DNA of 64,000 bases from Pseudomonas sp. CFII64 (GCF_000416235.1 NZ_ATLO01000004.1:248001-312000), one strand, 5' to 3'; numbered from the stretch's first letter, positions 32,646-42,229 are shown. Notes: generated from the letters alone by a model not told the origin. Program-made: numbers and translations.

Positions 32646-33288
32646 TTTCCTGCCACCTTGCTTCCAGTCGGGCGCCGAGGCGGGCAACCACCAGGCTCAT
32701 GACGTAATAAATCGCGCCGGCAATGCACAACACCAGCAGCGGTTCCTGAATTCGGGTAACGATGGTTTGCGAGGCGCGCAGCAACTCGACAATGCCGATC
32801 CACATCACCAGCGACGTGTCCTTCATGACGCCCAGCAGCAGGTTGACCCAGCCGGGAAACGCCACGCGTGTCGCCATGGGCAGCACGATCTGGCGCAAAT
32901 CCTGCCAGTAGGTCAGCCCCAATGAGCGGCTGGCGCGGCGCACACTCAGCGGCACCGACAACACGCCGCTGCGCACGACCTCGGTGCAATACGCCGTGAC
33001 ATACAGGCCGAGCACCACGCAGGCCACGGCAAAGGCCGACCAGTTCAGGCCAACGATGCTTTTCAGGGCGTTGAACAACACGAACTGAATCAGCAACGGC
33101 ACGCTGCGAAATACGTCCAGCAGCCACGCCAGCGGGATCGTCGAACGAGGCAGCAGGGCGCGCAGGAAGCCGCAGATCACCCCGGCGAGGGTGCCGATGG
33201 CCATCGAAGCGAGGGTCAGCAGGATCGTCACTTTCGCGCCGTCCAGCAGGAACAACATGTCATTCCAGGTAAAGCTGCTATTGAACAT
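32638..33288 (-). CDS. Amino-acid ABC transporter, permease 2
   Basis: This 216-aa HisM/HisQ-type permease has about five transmembrane helices. The EAA-like cytoplasmic loop that contacts the ATPase is VRRASRSLGLTYWQDLRQIVLP. It probably heterodimerises with the permease encoded at 33313. Its end overlaps the ATPase gene, and it begins 24 bases after permease 1. Confidence 0.9.
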   Translation of the reverse strand: MFNSSFTWNDMLFLLDGAKVTILLTLASMAIGTLAGVICGFLRALLPRSTIPLAWLLDVFRSVPLLIQFVLFNALKSIVGLNWSAFAVACVVLGLYVTAYCTEVVRSGVLSVPLSVRRASRSLGLTYWQDLRQIVLPMATRVAFPGWVNLLLGVMKDTSLVMWIGIVELLRASQTIVTRIQEPLLVLCIAGAIYYVMSLVVARLGARLEARWQEND

Positions 33289-33312
33289 GCCTATGCCCCA
33301 TTAATACCGCTC

Positions 33313-33978
33313 TCAATACCGGAACAGACGCCACGACAGCAGGCGTGCAATGAACACGATGGCCTTCGCGAGCAGGTAATAAAGCACCGCCGCAATGGCA
33401 AAAAATTCGAAGGTGCGGAAGGTCATCACGTTGTAATTCTGGGTGACGCCGGTCAGGTCGTCGTTGAGCCCGACGATCACGCCCATCGAGGTCATCAGCA
33501 CCGCCCAGACCATTTGGTTGGTCAGCGGATAGAACACGATGCGCAGCAATTGCGGGATGACGATCAAGCGATAGGCTTGCGGCGCGCTCATGCCGAGGGA
33601 GCGGGCAGCACGCAATTGGGTGTCAGGCACCGCCTTGAGCCCGCCGCGAAAATTCTCGGCCAGGTAACCGGCGTTGTTGATGGTGATCCCCGCCAGCAAC
33701 GCCGCCCAGGAACTGATATGCAGCCCGAACGAGCCGAGGCCGAAATACAGGATGTACACCTGAAACAGCGACGGCGTGTTGCGCGCGATGGAAATCCAGG
33801 TGGCGGAAAAGCCCCGCAGAAATGGATTCTTGCCCTGGCGCATGAAGGTCAGGCACAAGGCGATCAATACGCCGAGAATCATCGACAGGGCAGCGGTTTC
33901 GAAGGTGACCCACGCACCGCCGAGCATGTCCGGCAAGGCCTTGAACGCGGCGCGCCAGTGAAAATTGTAATCAAACAT
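33313..33978 (-). CDS. Amino-acid ABC transporter, permease 1
   Basis: This 221-aa HisM/HisQ-type permease has helices at about 20-45, 55-75, 85-105 and in the C-terminal part, with the ATPase-contacting loop AARSLGMSAPQAYRLIVIPQ. ATG at 33978 (MFDYNFHW) has GGAG 8 bases before it and overlaps the end of the aconitase X gene by 8 bases, so translation is coupled to that enzyme. This supports the transporter and enzyme sharing a substrate. Confidence 0.9.
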   Translation of the reverse strand: MFDYNFHWRAAFKALPDMLGGAWVTFETAALSMILGVLIALCLTFMRQGKNPFLRGFSATWISIARNTPSLFQVYILYFGLGSFGLHISSWAALLAGITINNAGYLAENFRGGLKAVPDTQLRAARSLGMSAPQAYRLIVIPQLLRIVFYPLTNQMVWAVLMTSMGVIVGLNDDLTGVTQNYNVMTFRTFEFFAIAAVLYYLLAKAIVFIARLLSWRLFRY

Positions 33979-35743
33979 AAGCAAGCTCCGCTGGCGCTTC
34001 CGGATGGCTGAGCCAGGCCGGCAAGTGACCGCTGGCCACGCCGCTGCACGCCGTCGCGACGCATTCGGCGAGGCTGGCGAAATGCACTTTGCGGCCCACC
34101 AGGCCCGGCGCGTAATGCGCGTATTTGCCGGAGTTGGTCATCAAGGTCCGCGCCGCGACCGGCACCACCGGTTCGCCAAGCATGCACCAGCAGGTATCGG
34201 TGACGAACTGCGCGCCGAAGGTTTCGAGCGCGGCGATATCACCCGCACGCCGGGCCTTTTCCAGCACGTCGCGGCCACAGGTGATCACCATTGGCACGTC
34301 CGGATGGCGCTTTTTGCCCCGGCAAAGTCTGGCCAGCGCGGCAAATTCACTGGCTGAAAAATGCGGATTGCCCAACGAAATCAAGTCGACCTGCGGCTCC
34401 GGCGCGCTGTCCAGTTCGCGCCAGCTGCTCAACAGTTGCGCATGGGTGATGTGCAACGTCTGCGTCGGCGCATGCCCGCCAAACGCCAGTTCGGCAGTGC
34501 TGGCTTCTGGCGTCACGCCGGCAATGTGAAACATCGGCGCGGCGGAAGTGGTAGCGAACGCCGCGCCGAAGGCCTTCAAATCATCCAGACTCGGCCGCGT
34601 CTGTTCCAGGCCGCACACCAGCGGAATTTCGCTGCGGCTCAACAGCCCGACGTGATAGCCCAGCAGCGGGTAGAAGCTGTCGTCCAGATCAGTCAGCGGC
34701 GGCAGCTCGATGCGTACCCGCGCATGGCGTTGCTCGGCCAGATGGCAGCCGGTCAACGGCGCGCGGCCAGTGAGGGCGATGCAGATATCGAGGTAATCCG
34801 GATATTTCAGGGTGTAGGCGCCGATCACGCTGTTGGCGTAGACCACCGCGTTGGATTCGGCCCAGACGATTTGTTCGCCAGCCTTGGGCGCGCTGTCGAG
34901 CAGGTACGGCGCGCAAGTAAAACTTAGCGTGGCGCCCATGTTCAGGTAAGCATCGCCCAGCTGACTGGCCGGTTCGCCGAGCGCGCTGTCAATGCCCAGT
35001 TCCCGCCAGCGGCGCTTGTCGACAGAGATGGAATTCAGGGTGGTTGGTACGCGCACGTTGGCGCCCCATTGCACCAGTTGTTGCGCAAAACGCAGGCTCG
35101 CCGGACCGGTATAAATACAGCCGTCGATATGTGCCTGAGTAATGTCCAGCAGTTCGCGGGCGCCTTGCAATTCGGCCATGCGCACGATGATGCCCATCGC
35201 CACCTGCGCCGCCTTGCCATGCCTGCCGTCGAGAAAATGCTGGTCGGTTTCGCTCAGCTTCAGGTCAGGCTGCCACGGTATTTCGGCAGGTATTTTGGTT
35301 GATTCAAGCGCCACCGCTGGCTGCTCGATAAAGCCGCTTAGCCGGTCCGCTTCCACCTGGACCCAGGCCAGTTCGCGCAGTGCAGCGAAGCCTTCGCGCC
35401 CCACGCTGATGACCGGGATTGAGCGTTCGAACATTTGCTCGGCAATCACCACGCCCAGGGTCAGGATGTCGTCGACCTGCTCGAACACCAAGGCGGCCGG
35501 CGCATGGCCGTTGAGGATCAGCTCCAGTAATACGCTGCTGCCGGTGCAGGAACCTCGGCCGCTGGGGATCGCCAGAATACGGCCGCTGATGATCTGCCCG
35601 CTCAGCGGGTGATGGCGGTCGATGACCTCACCGCTGAACGGATCGACACCGCCCCAGAAACTCAAGCCGACCTCGGCCCAAAGCAACTTGCCCCGGGCTG
35701 AGCCGCTGACCAGACAGCGGGCGTTGAGTGAAACATCCGGCAT
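33971..35743 (-). CDS. Fused aconitase X, probable cis-3-hydroxy-L-proline dehydratase
   Basis: This 590-aa protein fuses the small swivelling domain (about 1-135, RCLVSGSARGKLLW, IPSGRGSCTGSSVLLELI) to the large aconitase X (DUF521) domain (about 165-585). The large domain has cluster- and substrate-related residues in LSFTCAPYLLDSAP, NSVIGAYTLKYPDY and TDTCWCMLGEPV. Bacterial aconitase X has been shown to dehydrate cis-3-hydroxy-L-proline. Some species encode the two domains as separate genes; here they are one. The start at 35743 has AGGAG at a good distance. It lies between the solute-binding and permease genes, tying uptake to dehydration. Confidence 0.88.
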   Translation of the reverse strand: MPDVSLNARCLVSGSARGKLLWAEVGLSFWGGVDPFSGEVIDRHHPLSGQIISGRILAIPSGRGSCTGSSVLLELILNGHAPAALVFEQVDDILTLGVVIAEQMFERSIPVISVGREGFAALRELAWVQVEADRLSGFIEQPAVALESTKIPAEIPWQPDLKLSETDQHFLDGRHGKAAQVAMGIIVRMAELQGARELLDITQAHIDGCIYTGPASLRFAQQLVQWGANVRVPTTLNSISVDKRRWRELGIDSALGEPASQLGDAYLNMGATLSFTCAPYLLDSAPKAGEQIVWAESNAVVYANSVIGAYTLKYPDYLDICIALTGRAPLTGCHLAEQRHARVRIELPPLTDLDDSFYPLLGYHVGLLSRSEIPLVCGLEQTRPSLDDLKAFGAAFATTSAAPMFHIAGVTPEASTAELAFGGHAPTQTLHITHAQLLSSWRELDSAPEPQVDLISLGNPHFSASEFAALARLCRGKKRHPDVPMVITCGRDVLEKARRAGDIAALETFGAQFVTDTCWCMLGEPVVPVAARTLMTNSGKYAHYAPGLVGRKVHFASLAECVATACSGVASGHLPAWLSHPEAPAELAYV

Positions 35744-35810
35744 GGGTTGGCTCCTGAAAAATACGGTTTCTGTTGGAGCGAGCGGGCGGCGTTCCGACTT
35801 GCCCGCGAAT

Positions 35811-35960
35811 CGGCTGTAGGAGCGATCGTAGGAGCGACTTTAGTCGCGAGGCCGTCAATCGCCCTCCCGGCTAAAGCCAGTCCTTCGGCTGTAGGAGCGA
35901 TCGTAGGAGCGACTTTAGTCGCGAGGCCGTCAATCGCCCTCCCGGCTAAAGCCAGTCCTA
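35811..35960. repeat. 75-base tandem duplication of REP mosaic
   Basis: Two consecutive 75-base units (35811-35885 and 35886-35960) differ only at the last base as I read them. Each contains CTGTAGGAGCGATCGTAGGAGC, the arm GACTTTAGTCGCGAGG and the inverted CCTCCCGGCTAAAGCC. It lies between the binding-protein gene and aconitase X, inside the presumed operon. Confidence 0.9.
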
Positions 35961-35966
35961 CGGCAA

Positions 35967-36779
35967 TCAGCGATAAACCCCTGGCACCGTCAAATCAACC
36001 GGCTTGCCGCCGACCCACTTTTCGTACAGTTCAGCGTAGCGCCCGGTGCGCACTTGTTGGTTGACGAACAGGTTCAGGTAGTTGATCAGGCCGTATTCAT
36101 TACGCTTGGCGGCCAGGGCCACGTAGTCGATGACATAAGGCGCGTTGCCCGCGACTTTGAGGCCTTTGTATTTGCCGGACTTGATGGTCGCGGCCGCCAC
36201 GGTGTTGGTCACGACCGACGCATCGATATGGCCCTGGGCGACGGCGAGGATCGTGTCGTTCTGGGTCTGGTAGGCGCGGAAGCTGCCGCTGCCCCATTTC
36301 TTCTGGTCTTTTTCCAGAGCGATGGCTTCAAAGGTGCCGCTGGTATTGCCGACCGGCTTGCCCTTGAGGTCTTCGTAGCTGTTGATCGAGGTGTTGTCCC
36401 GCGTCAACACCACCATGGAAAACGCGAAGTAGGGAACGCTCATCGCCACGGTCTTGGCCCGCTCCAGGGTGTCGGAAGTCGAGGCCACGATAATGTCGGC
36501 GCGGCCCGAGACCAGCGCCGGAATACGATCCGGGAAAGGCGTCTCGACAATCTCGGCGGTCACACCCAACACCTTCGCCAGGTCGTTGCAGTAATCGACA
36601 TCAAAACCGACCGGCACATTCTTCTCATCCCGCGAGCCCATGGGCGGGAAGTCCAGCGTCACGGCACAGCGCAGCTTGCCGGAATCGATGATGTCATCGA
36701 GTTTGTCGGCCTGGGCGGTACTGATCAGGGAAACACTCATTGCGGCAAGGAGGGCTGCAGCGACAGCTGGGTTTTTCAT
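35967..36779 (-). CDS. Periplasmic amino-acid-binding protein of ABC transporter
   Basis: This 270-aa family 3 solute-binding protein has a signal peptide MKNPAVAAALLAAMSVSLISTAQA|DKL. The mature lobes show GKLRCAVTLDFPPMGSRDE, VGFDVDYCNDLAKVLG, and ARADIIVASTSDTLERAK-like binding motifs; the last carries the Arg/Asp pair that binds the alpha-amino acid. It is the first gene of the transport operon and follows an operator-like GTATAC palindrome. Its ligand is presumably a hydroxyproline. Confidence 0.92.
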   Translation of the reverse strand: MKNPAVAAALLAAMSVSLISTAQADKLDDIIDSGKLRCAVTLDFPPMGSRDEKNVPVGFDVDYCNDLAKVLGVTAEIVETPFPDRIPALVSGRADIIVASTSDTLERAKTVAMSVPYFAFSMVVLTRDNTSINSYEDLKGKPVGNTSGTFEAIALEKDQKKWGSGSFRAYQTQNDTILAVAQGHIDASVVTNTVAAATIKSGKYKGLKVAGNAPYVIDYVALAAKRNEYGLINYLNLFVNQQVRTGRYAELYEKWVGGKPVDLTVPGVYR

Positions 36780-36821
36780 AGACGCCTCGTGGTGTGAGTG
36801 AAGAAATCAGGATAAGTAATT

Positions 36822-36831
36822 TCGTATACGA
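36822..36831. promoter_or_regulatory. GntR-type operator, site 2
   Basis: TCGTATACGA is a perfect 10-base palindrome within ATTTCGTATACGATAT, 43 bases upstream of the binding-protein gene. It shares its core with sites 1 and 3, as expected for a GntR/FCD repressor. Confidence 0.7.
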
Positions 36832-36996
36832 TATTTGATATGCACAGGTTGTGCCTGTTTTGCTGGATTGGCTATAAGCAACGGCCTCAGCGGTTTGCCG
36901 GGAATTGCCGCGTCAATTCAGCAGGACAAGGCTGTTACATAAGGGAGCAAACAGTGGGCGGGGTGCTTCATTGGTGCACATGTGGCGGGCGTCTTC

Positions 36997-37746
36997 CTAC
37001 GCCAAGTGCGACTCGCGATATTGGCTCGGGGAGAATCCGGTCAGGGCGCGGAACTGGCGGCTGAACGCGCTGTGATCGGTGTAACCGCAGCGCAGGGCAA
37101 TTTCGGTGATGGACATGTCCTGTAGCAACAGCCGCGAAGCCTCACCCAGACGCGCTTTGTGAATCATCTGCCGGGGCGTGAGCTGGAAAATGCGTTTGCA
37201 TTGCCGTTCCAGTTGCGCGATGGACAGGCCAGCGATGGTCGTCAGCTCGGCAAGGGTGATAGGCCGGGCGAAATGCTCACGAATATAAGCATCGACCGCG
37301 ACCAGCTTGGGATAGGCCGGATGTGTCGATTGCGGCAGTTGCAAGTCACGGGATGTGCCCGCCAGGCCGATGATTGCTCCGGCCTGATTTCTCAACGCCA
37401 GTTTGTGGGTCAGGCACCAGACCGGCTGGTTGCCGTAATACAGATGCAGTTCCAGTTGATCGGTCAGCTGCCTGCCATCGGCCAGCACCCGCCGGTCCTG
37501 CTCGGTGTATTGCGGGCCGAAGCGCGCCGGGAACACCTCTTCGGCAGTGCGCCCGACCAGATCACGCTTGTGCTTGAAGCCCAGACGAAACGCCAGTGTG
37601 TGATTGACCAGCGCATACCGCGCCTGAGTGTCCTTGATGAAAAACACCACCCCCGGAATCGCATCCAGCAACGGCGCCACCAGCTCAAGACTGGCGAGCA
37701 GGTGTTCAAGATCGCGCGGCGCGGGGGTTTGGGTCAGGTCGAGCAT
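36997..37746 (-). CDS. AraC-family regulator with PAS domain
   Basis: This 249-aa regulator has an N-terminal PAS domain (about 15-130, IPGVVFFIKDTQARYALVNH, VGRTAEEVFPARFG) and a C-terminal AraC helix-turn-helix pair (about 150-245, ITLAELTTIAGLSIAQLERQ, then IALRCGYTDHSAFSRQFRAL). An AraC regulator (LhpR) activates hydroxyproline genes in P. aeruginosa; this protein may do the same here, although a PAS sensor differs from a simple metabolite-binding domain. It sits between the transport and the dehydrogenase operons. Confidence 0.88.
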   Translation of the reverse strand: MLDLTQTPAPRDLEHLLASLELVAPLLDAIPGVVFFIKDTQARYALVNHTLAFRLGFKHKRDLVGRTAEEVFPARFGPQYTEQDRRVLADGRQLTDQLELHLYYGNQPVWCLTHKLALRNQAGAIIGLAGTSRDLQLPQSTHPAYPKLVAVDAYIREHFARPITLAELTTIAGLSIAQLERQCKRIFQLTPRQMIHKARLGEASRLLLQDMSITEIALRCGYTDHSAFSRQFRALTGFSPSQYRESHLA

Positions 37747-37793
37747 TGCGGGTGTCCCCTGTAGATACCGTCTTGATCCTCATCACACAACCC

Positions 37794-37883
37794 GTAGGAC
37801 CGGCTTTAGCCGGGAGGAGGCCGGTACATTCGCAGCAGTTGCGTCGTCAGACCTTCCGCCCTCCCGGCTGACGCCGGTCCTAC
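37794..37883. repeat. REPIN, GTAGGACCGGCTTTAGCCGG type
   Basis: Paired inverted arms with spacer nearly the same as at 21209 and 44977. The right arm carries a variant, CCGGCTGACGCCGG. It lies upstream of the AraC gene. Confidence 0.88.
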
Positions 37884-37896
37884 AGTGCCCCGTATT

Positions 37897-39138
37897 TCAA
37901 TCAAGTTCCATCAACGTCTCCACCCGCGCCGGGCTGAACGGCGGGCGGGTTGCTGGCGGTTCCCAGCCGAACAGGGTTTGCGTGGCGGTGGAGCAGATGC
38001 GGCCCTGACACGCGCCCATGCCGCAGCGGGTGGCGAGTTTGGCGTGTTTCCAGTCGGAATGTTGTGCCAGCTCGGCGTAGGAAACGTCCTCACAGCGGCA
38101 CACCAGGGTCTGCGGCTCAGCGAGGTTTTTGATTGCGGGAGCAAGGGCAAACCGGCGTCGCAATGCATCGGCAAAACCCTGCCAACGCTGGCGTTGCGGC
38201 CACAGCGCTTGCGCTTGCTGCTGCCAACCCATGGCCGCCAAACCGGCAATGCGACCCTCAACCAGTGCCAGTTCACTGCCACCAAAACCGGTGCATTCCC
38301 CGGCTGCGTAATGATCCTCCAGACTGGTCGCCTGCCATTGATCCACGACGATGGCACGTTCAGCCACCTGGCAGCCCAAGGCTTGACCCAATTCGACGTT
38401 CGGTACTAAACCGAAGCCGCAGGCCAGACGCTCACAGGGGATTTCTTCGATACGTTTGCCGCTCTGGATGCGCACGCCTTCCAGATGATGGGTGCCCAGT
38501 GCGGCGATCACGTGGCTGCCCGCGCGATAGTGCCCGTCAAACAGCCCGAACGCCTGCCAGGCCTTGTTCGGCCATCGCCAGAGACTCGCTGCGAACCCGG
38601 CCAGCGCAGTCAGCGAAGCCTGCTCGGCAATGCGGATTACCTGCGCACCCTTGACCTTGGCGGTCGCCGCGCTCGCCAGTAACAACGGCCCGCTGCCGGC
38701 GATCACCACGCGCTGTTCCTTCACCGCCAGGCCGCCTTTGATCAAGGCTTGCAGGCCACCGGCCCCGGTAACGCCCGGCAAGGTCCAGCCGGGAAAGGGC
38801 AACAGCAGTTCGCGGGCGCCGGTGCACAGGATCAGTTTTTCGTAGCTGATCAGCCAGCCGCGCTCGGCGTTTTCCACCAGTAACTGCCGAGCACCGCCAC
38901 GGGCGATGACTTTGCAGGCGCTGTGCAGGCTGATGTTGGCAAAGGCCTGCAACTCATCCCGCATGGATCGGGCCTGGGCGGGAATGTCTGCTTGTGGGCC
39001 ATCGCGCCAGATTTGTCCGCCGGGCAGCGGGTTGTCGTCGATCAATGCGATGCGCGCGCCGCTGGGCGCTGCGGCCAATGCAGCCGCCAGTCCCGCTGGG
39101 CCCGCGCCGATGATCAGTAGATCGACTGATTCGTTCAT
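37897..39138 (-). CDS. FAD/NAD(P)-binding subunit of D-hydroxyproline dehydrogenase (alpha)
   Basis: This 413-aa protein has a Rossmann FAD motif LLIIGAGPAGLAAALAAA at the N-terminus, a second nucleotide-binding motif (VVIAGSGPLLLASAA) and a C-terminal BFD-like [2Fe-2S] domain (VCRCEDVSYAEL and CGMGACQGRICS). With the two genes upstream it forms the three-subunit dehydrogenase (LhpB/E/F or HcnABC type) that oxidises cis-4-hydroxy-D-proline to the pyrroline. ATG at 39138 overlaps the stop of the small Fe-S subunit (ATGA). Confidence 0.9.
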   Translation of the reverse strand: MNESVDLLIIGAGPAGLAAALAAAPSGARIALIDDNPLPGGQIWRDGPQADIPAQARSMRDELQAFANISLHSACKVIARGGARQLLVENAERGWLISYEKLILCTGARELLLPFPGWTLPGVTGAGGLQALIKGGLAVKEQRVVIAGSGPLLLASAATAKVKGAQVIRIAEQASLTALAGFAASLWRWPNKAWQAFGLFDGHYRAGSHVIAALGTHHLEGVRIQSGKRIEEIPCERLACGFGLVPNVELGQALGCQVAERAIVVDQWQATSLEDHYAAGECTGFGGSELALVEGRIAGLAAMGWQQQAQALWPQRQRWQGFADALRRRFALAPAIKNLAEPQTLVCRCEDVSYAELAQHSDWKHAKLATRCGMGACQGRICSTATQTLFGWEPPATRPPFSPARVETLMELD

Positions 39139-39371
39139 GGCCGTGTCTCCACATTCATACCGTCGCGGCACAGCGTCTGACACGCCAATCGGCGTTTGCC
39201 GTCGATGTCGACTCTGCATTCCTGACAAATCCCCATGCCGCACAACGGCGCACGTCGCTCACCGCTCACCGAGGTGCGACTGCACGCATCGCCGATCTGG
39301 TCCAGCGCTGCGGCGACGGTTGTCCCGGGAAGGACCTCAAGCAGGCGGCCATCAATACTCAATTCAGGCAT
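39135..39371 (-). CDS. [2Fe-2S] ferredoxin-like subunit of D-hydroxyproline dehydrogenase
   Basis: This 78-aa protein is a small ferredoxin domain with the cluster cysteines in CGMGICQECRVDIDG and LACQTLC, plus an earlier Cys at about residue 29. It probably passes electrons between the two flavoprotein subunits. It overlaps the genes on both sides (8 bases upstream, 4 downstream), typical of a tightly coupled complex operon. The ATG at 39371 is preferred; the upstream in-frame start at 39413 lies inside the oxidase gene. Confidence 0.9.
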   Translation of the reverse strand: MPELSIDGRLLEVLPGTTVAAALDQIGDACSRTSVSGERRAPLCGMGICQECRVDIDGKRRLACQTLCRDGMNVETRP

Positions 39372-40485
39372 GGGCGGCGGCTCCAATGAAACGTTGCGGC
39401 AGATAAGCGTCAATCGGCAGCGGCGCAGGTGTGCGCAATAGTTGTGCGGCCAGCAGCCGCGCAGTGCCGGGCGCAGTGGTCACGCCCAAGCCTTCATGGC
39501 CGACCGCCAGCCACAGGCCGGGCTGGCGCGGATGTTCGCCAATCAGCGGCAGACCGTCCGGCGTCGCGGCGCGAAAGCCGGTCCAGCTGCGAATCGCCGT
39601 CATCTGGCCCAGACCCGGCAGGAATTCACCGGCCCGACGCAGCATGCGGCCGAGCATCCAGCCTTCGACCTCGGCGTCCTGATTATCGAATTGCCGGGAG
39701 GAGCCGACGAACAGCTGACCGGTGGGCCGCTGCTGCACGTTGAACGCCACGGAAGGGCCGGTCGCGTTATGAGCGCTGGTGACATACCCCAGTTCCACCA
39801 GCGTGTGGCGGATCTGGATCGGATAGCGATCAGTAATCAGCAAGTGACCTTTTTTGCCGTGCAGCGGCAGCTCCGGGCATAACTCGCTGGCGTAGATGCC
39901 GTTGGCGAGCACCACCGCTGTAGCACTCAGCCATTGGCCGTCGGCAAGGCGCAGCCGATTGCCTTGCACCTCGGTGACTTGCGCCGTGCGTTGGCGGATA
40001 CGCGGCCCATGCCGTTGCAGCAGCCAGCGCGCGGCATTCGGCGCGTAGAGAATCCCGTCGCCACTGACTTGCAAGGCGCCCTGCAGGCCGCTGCGCAACG
40101 CCGGTTCCGCGTCGGCAACGGCGTGTGCGCCGAGCAGCTCGCAGTCCATGCCGTAATCCTGCAAGGTCTGCTGTTTGGCGCGGGCAGCGTCCATTTCTTC
40201 TTCGTTGCAGGCCAGCCACAGCGTGCCATTGGTGCGCATGGCGCAATCTTCCGGCAACTGCGGGGCGAGTTCGCGCCAGGCACGCACCGAATATTCGCTG
40301 AGGGCCAGTTCGTCGCGATTGTCGTCCAGCACCACCAGATGGCCCATGCCGGCTGCAGTCGCGGCAGGTCGATTGCAGTCGAGCACCAGCACGTCAAGGC
40401 CCTGCCCAGCGAGTTCATCGGCGCAGGCCGCGCCGATGATTCCGCCGCCAATGATGATTACATCGGCTGCCCGCTCCGCCTTCAC
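39364..40485 (-). CDS. FAD-dependent oxidoreductase (DAO family), dehydrogenase beta subunit
   Basis: This 373-aa protein has the DAO fold with an FAD motif [21 protein letters not shown], and the C-terminal FAD-contact [20 protein letters not shown]. Members of this subunit class carry the amino-acid-oxidising site. It overlaps the epimerase gene by four bases (ATGA), so the epimerised substrate would be handed directly to this complex. Opine or glycine oxidase are alternative family functions, less likely given the context. Confidence 0.9.
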   Translation of the reverse strand: MKAERAADVIIIGGGIIGAACADELAGQGLDVLVLDCNRPAATAAGMGHLVVLDDNRDELALSEYSVRAWRELAPQLPEDCAMRTNGTLWLACNEEEMDAARAKQQTLQDYGMDCELLGAHAVADAEPALRSGLQGALQVSGDGILYAPNAARWLLQRHGPRIRQRTAQVTEVQGNRLRLADGQWLSATAVVLANGIYASELCPELPLHGKKGHLLITDRYPIQIRHTLVELGYVTSAHNATGPSVAFNVQQRPTGQLFVGSSRQFDNQDAEVEGWMLGRMLRRAGEFLPGLGQMTAIRSWTGFRAATPDGLPLIGEHPRQPGLWLAVGHEGLGVTTAPGTARLLAAQLLRTPAPLPIDAYLPQRFIGAAAHA

Positions 40486-41414
40486 GGGCGAATGCCCCAG
40501 GCGAACGGATCGTCGTTGTCTATCAATAACGTCGCTTCAGCGCTGATGTGCGCGCGGCCACGAATGGTCGGCACCACGCGCTCGCCTTGCCATTCATAGA
40601 AGCCTTCGAACTGGCTGCCGATCACGCTGGCCTGGCGCCAGATCTGCCCCGGCGCGAGTTTGCCATCGGCCGCCAGACACGCCAGTTTGGCGCTGGTGCC
40701 GGTGCCGCAGGGCGAGCGGTCATAGGCTTTGCCGGGGCACAGCACGAAGTTGCGGCTGTCGGCGTGGGCGTCGTCGGCGAACAACTCGATGTGATCGATT
40801 TCGCCGCCGTCTTCGCCGAGGATGCGCTGGGATTCCAGGGCCTGACGCACCGCCCAGGTATAGGCCGTGAGGGCGTCGAGATTGTCGCTGCTGATGCTCA
40901 GACCGTGTTCGGCAATCAGGAAAAACCAGTTGCCGCCCCAGGCGATGTCACCGACGACGCTGCCAATGCCGGGCACTTCAACGCTCACGGCTTGGCGATA
41001 GCGATACGACGGCACGTTCTGCACGCTGACCGAACCATCCTCATGCAGCGTGGCTTCGACCGTGCCCACCGGGGTTTCGATGCGATGCACACCCGCGCTG
41101 ATCCGCCCCAAATGCGCGAGCGACACCACCAGCCCGATGGTGCCGTGGCCGCACATGCCCAGATAGCCGCTGTTGTTGAAGAAAATCACCCCGGCACAGG
41201 CCTCGGGATCAACCGGCTCGCAGAGTAGCGCGCCGACCAGCACGTCGCTGCCGCGCGGTTCCAGCACGGTTGCGGCGCGCCAGTCATCGTGTTGTTCAGC
41301 CAGAATCTGTCGGCGCTCGGCCATGCTGCCGGTGCCCAGCTCGGGAAAGCCTTCCAGCACCAGTCGCGTGGGTTCGCCGCCGGTGTGAGAGTCGAGGATG
41401 CGGATGCGTTTCAT
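40482..41414 (-). CDS. 4-hydroxyproline 2-epimerase
   Basis: This 310-aa proline racemase-family enzyme has the catalytic Cys pair: [12 protein letters not shown] (about residue 88) and [16 protein letters not shown] (about 236), plus the opening [14 protein letters not shown]. The Cys/Cys form with the HTGGEPTR start is the one that converts trans-4-hydroxy-L-proline to cis-4-hydroxy-D-proline, the substrate of the dehydrogenase encoded next. AGGTGA lies upstream of the ATG. The operon order is epimerase, beta, Fe-S, alpha. Confidence 0.93.
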   Translation of the reverse strand: MKRIRILDSHTGGEPTRLVLEGFPELGTGSMAERRQILAEQHDDWRAATVLEPRGSDVLVGALLCEPVDPEACAGVIFFNNSGYLGMCGHGTIGLVVSLAHLGRISAGVHRIETPVGTVEATLHEDGSVSVQNVPSYRYRQAVSVEVPGIGSVVGDIAWGGNWFFLIAEHGLSISSDNLDALTAYTWAVRQALESQRILGEDGGEIDHIELFADDAHADSRNFVLCPGKAYDRSPCGTGTSAKLACLAADGKLAPGQIWRQASVIGSQFEGFYEWQGERVVPTIRGRAHISAEATLLIDNDDPFAWGIRP

Positions 41415-41512
41415 CGGGTCACCTGCCGTTGAGAGACGACTACAGAGTGACGCTGACGGTATCGCCGGTCTTGAAGGATTTCACCTGTGCCGATGACGAA
41501 ATCGGCACAGCC

Positions 41513-42196
41513 TCACACTTCGCGGATCGACTCGTTGGGCAGGTGCGCGTACAGCTCGCGGCACACGCCGATGATGTGGTGATCGATCAGTTCGGCGGCT
41601 TTGTCTACGTCGCGATCAGCACAGGCCTGAAGAATCTCCCGGTGTTCCTGATCGGCGCGCAGCTTGCCTTCGGCAAAGCTCATTTGCAGGCGCAGGTAGC
41701 GTTCGACCTTGTCGTGGATCGAGCGAATCAGGTTGAGCAGGAACGGCCGCTCGGCGGCTTCGTACAGGCACGTGTGAAATGCCCAGTTGAGTTCTGCCCA
41801 GCGTCCGACGTTGTCGTCGGTCATGAACTCATCGCAGATGGCCAGCGCCCGGTTGATGTGATCCTGGGTCATTTTTGGCACTGCCAGGCGAATCGCCTGC
41901 ACTTCCAGCAGCACCCGGACTTCGAAAATCTGCGCCAGCTCCGGCTCGGAAATCCGCGTCACCACTGCGCCCTTGTTGCGTTGGAACTGCACCAGCCCTT
42001 CGGCTTCCAGGCGTTTCAAGGCTTCGCGCACCGGGATCTTGCTGACGTTGAAGACCTTGGCGATGTCGTCCTGACGAATAGGCTCATCCTCAGCGAAATG
42101 CCCGGAAATAATGGCGTCGCGCAGGTGTTTGGCAATCACTTCGGACGCCGAAGGGGCGACACCGAGGTTGGGAGCGTCAGGCAGAAGAAGGGGCAC
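41513..42196 (-). CDS. GntR/FadR-family (FCD) transcriptional regulator
   Basis: This 227-aa protein has an N-terminal winged helix (about 15-80, LRDAIISGHFAEDEPIRQDDIAKVF, VSKIPVREALKRLEAEGLV) and a C-terminal FCD ligand domain (about 95-215) with the metal-binding His residues (NWAFHTCLYEAA, DQEHREIL, IDHHIIG). It heads the epimerase-dehydrogenase operon and is probably the hydroxyproline-responsive repressor. The apparent start is GTG at 42196 without a strong ribosome-binding site, so the exact start is uncertain. A GTATAC palindrome lies 34 bases upstream, so autoregulation is likely. Confidence 0.9.
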   Translation of the reverse strand: MPLLLPDAPNLGVAPSASEVIAKHLRDAIISGHFAEDEPIRQDDIAKVFNVSKIPVREALKRLEAEGLVQFQRNKGAVVTRISEPELAQIFEVRVLLEVQAIRLAVPKMTQDHINRALAICDEFMTDDNVGRWAELNWAFHTCLYEAAERPFLLNLIRSIHDKVERYLRLQMSFAEGKLRADQEHREILQACADRDVDKAAELIDHHIIGVCRELYAHLPNESIREV

Positions 42197-42229
42197 GCAG
42201 ATGACTCATGTTGGATTGACTGGCGGATA

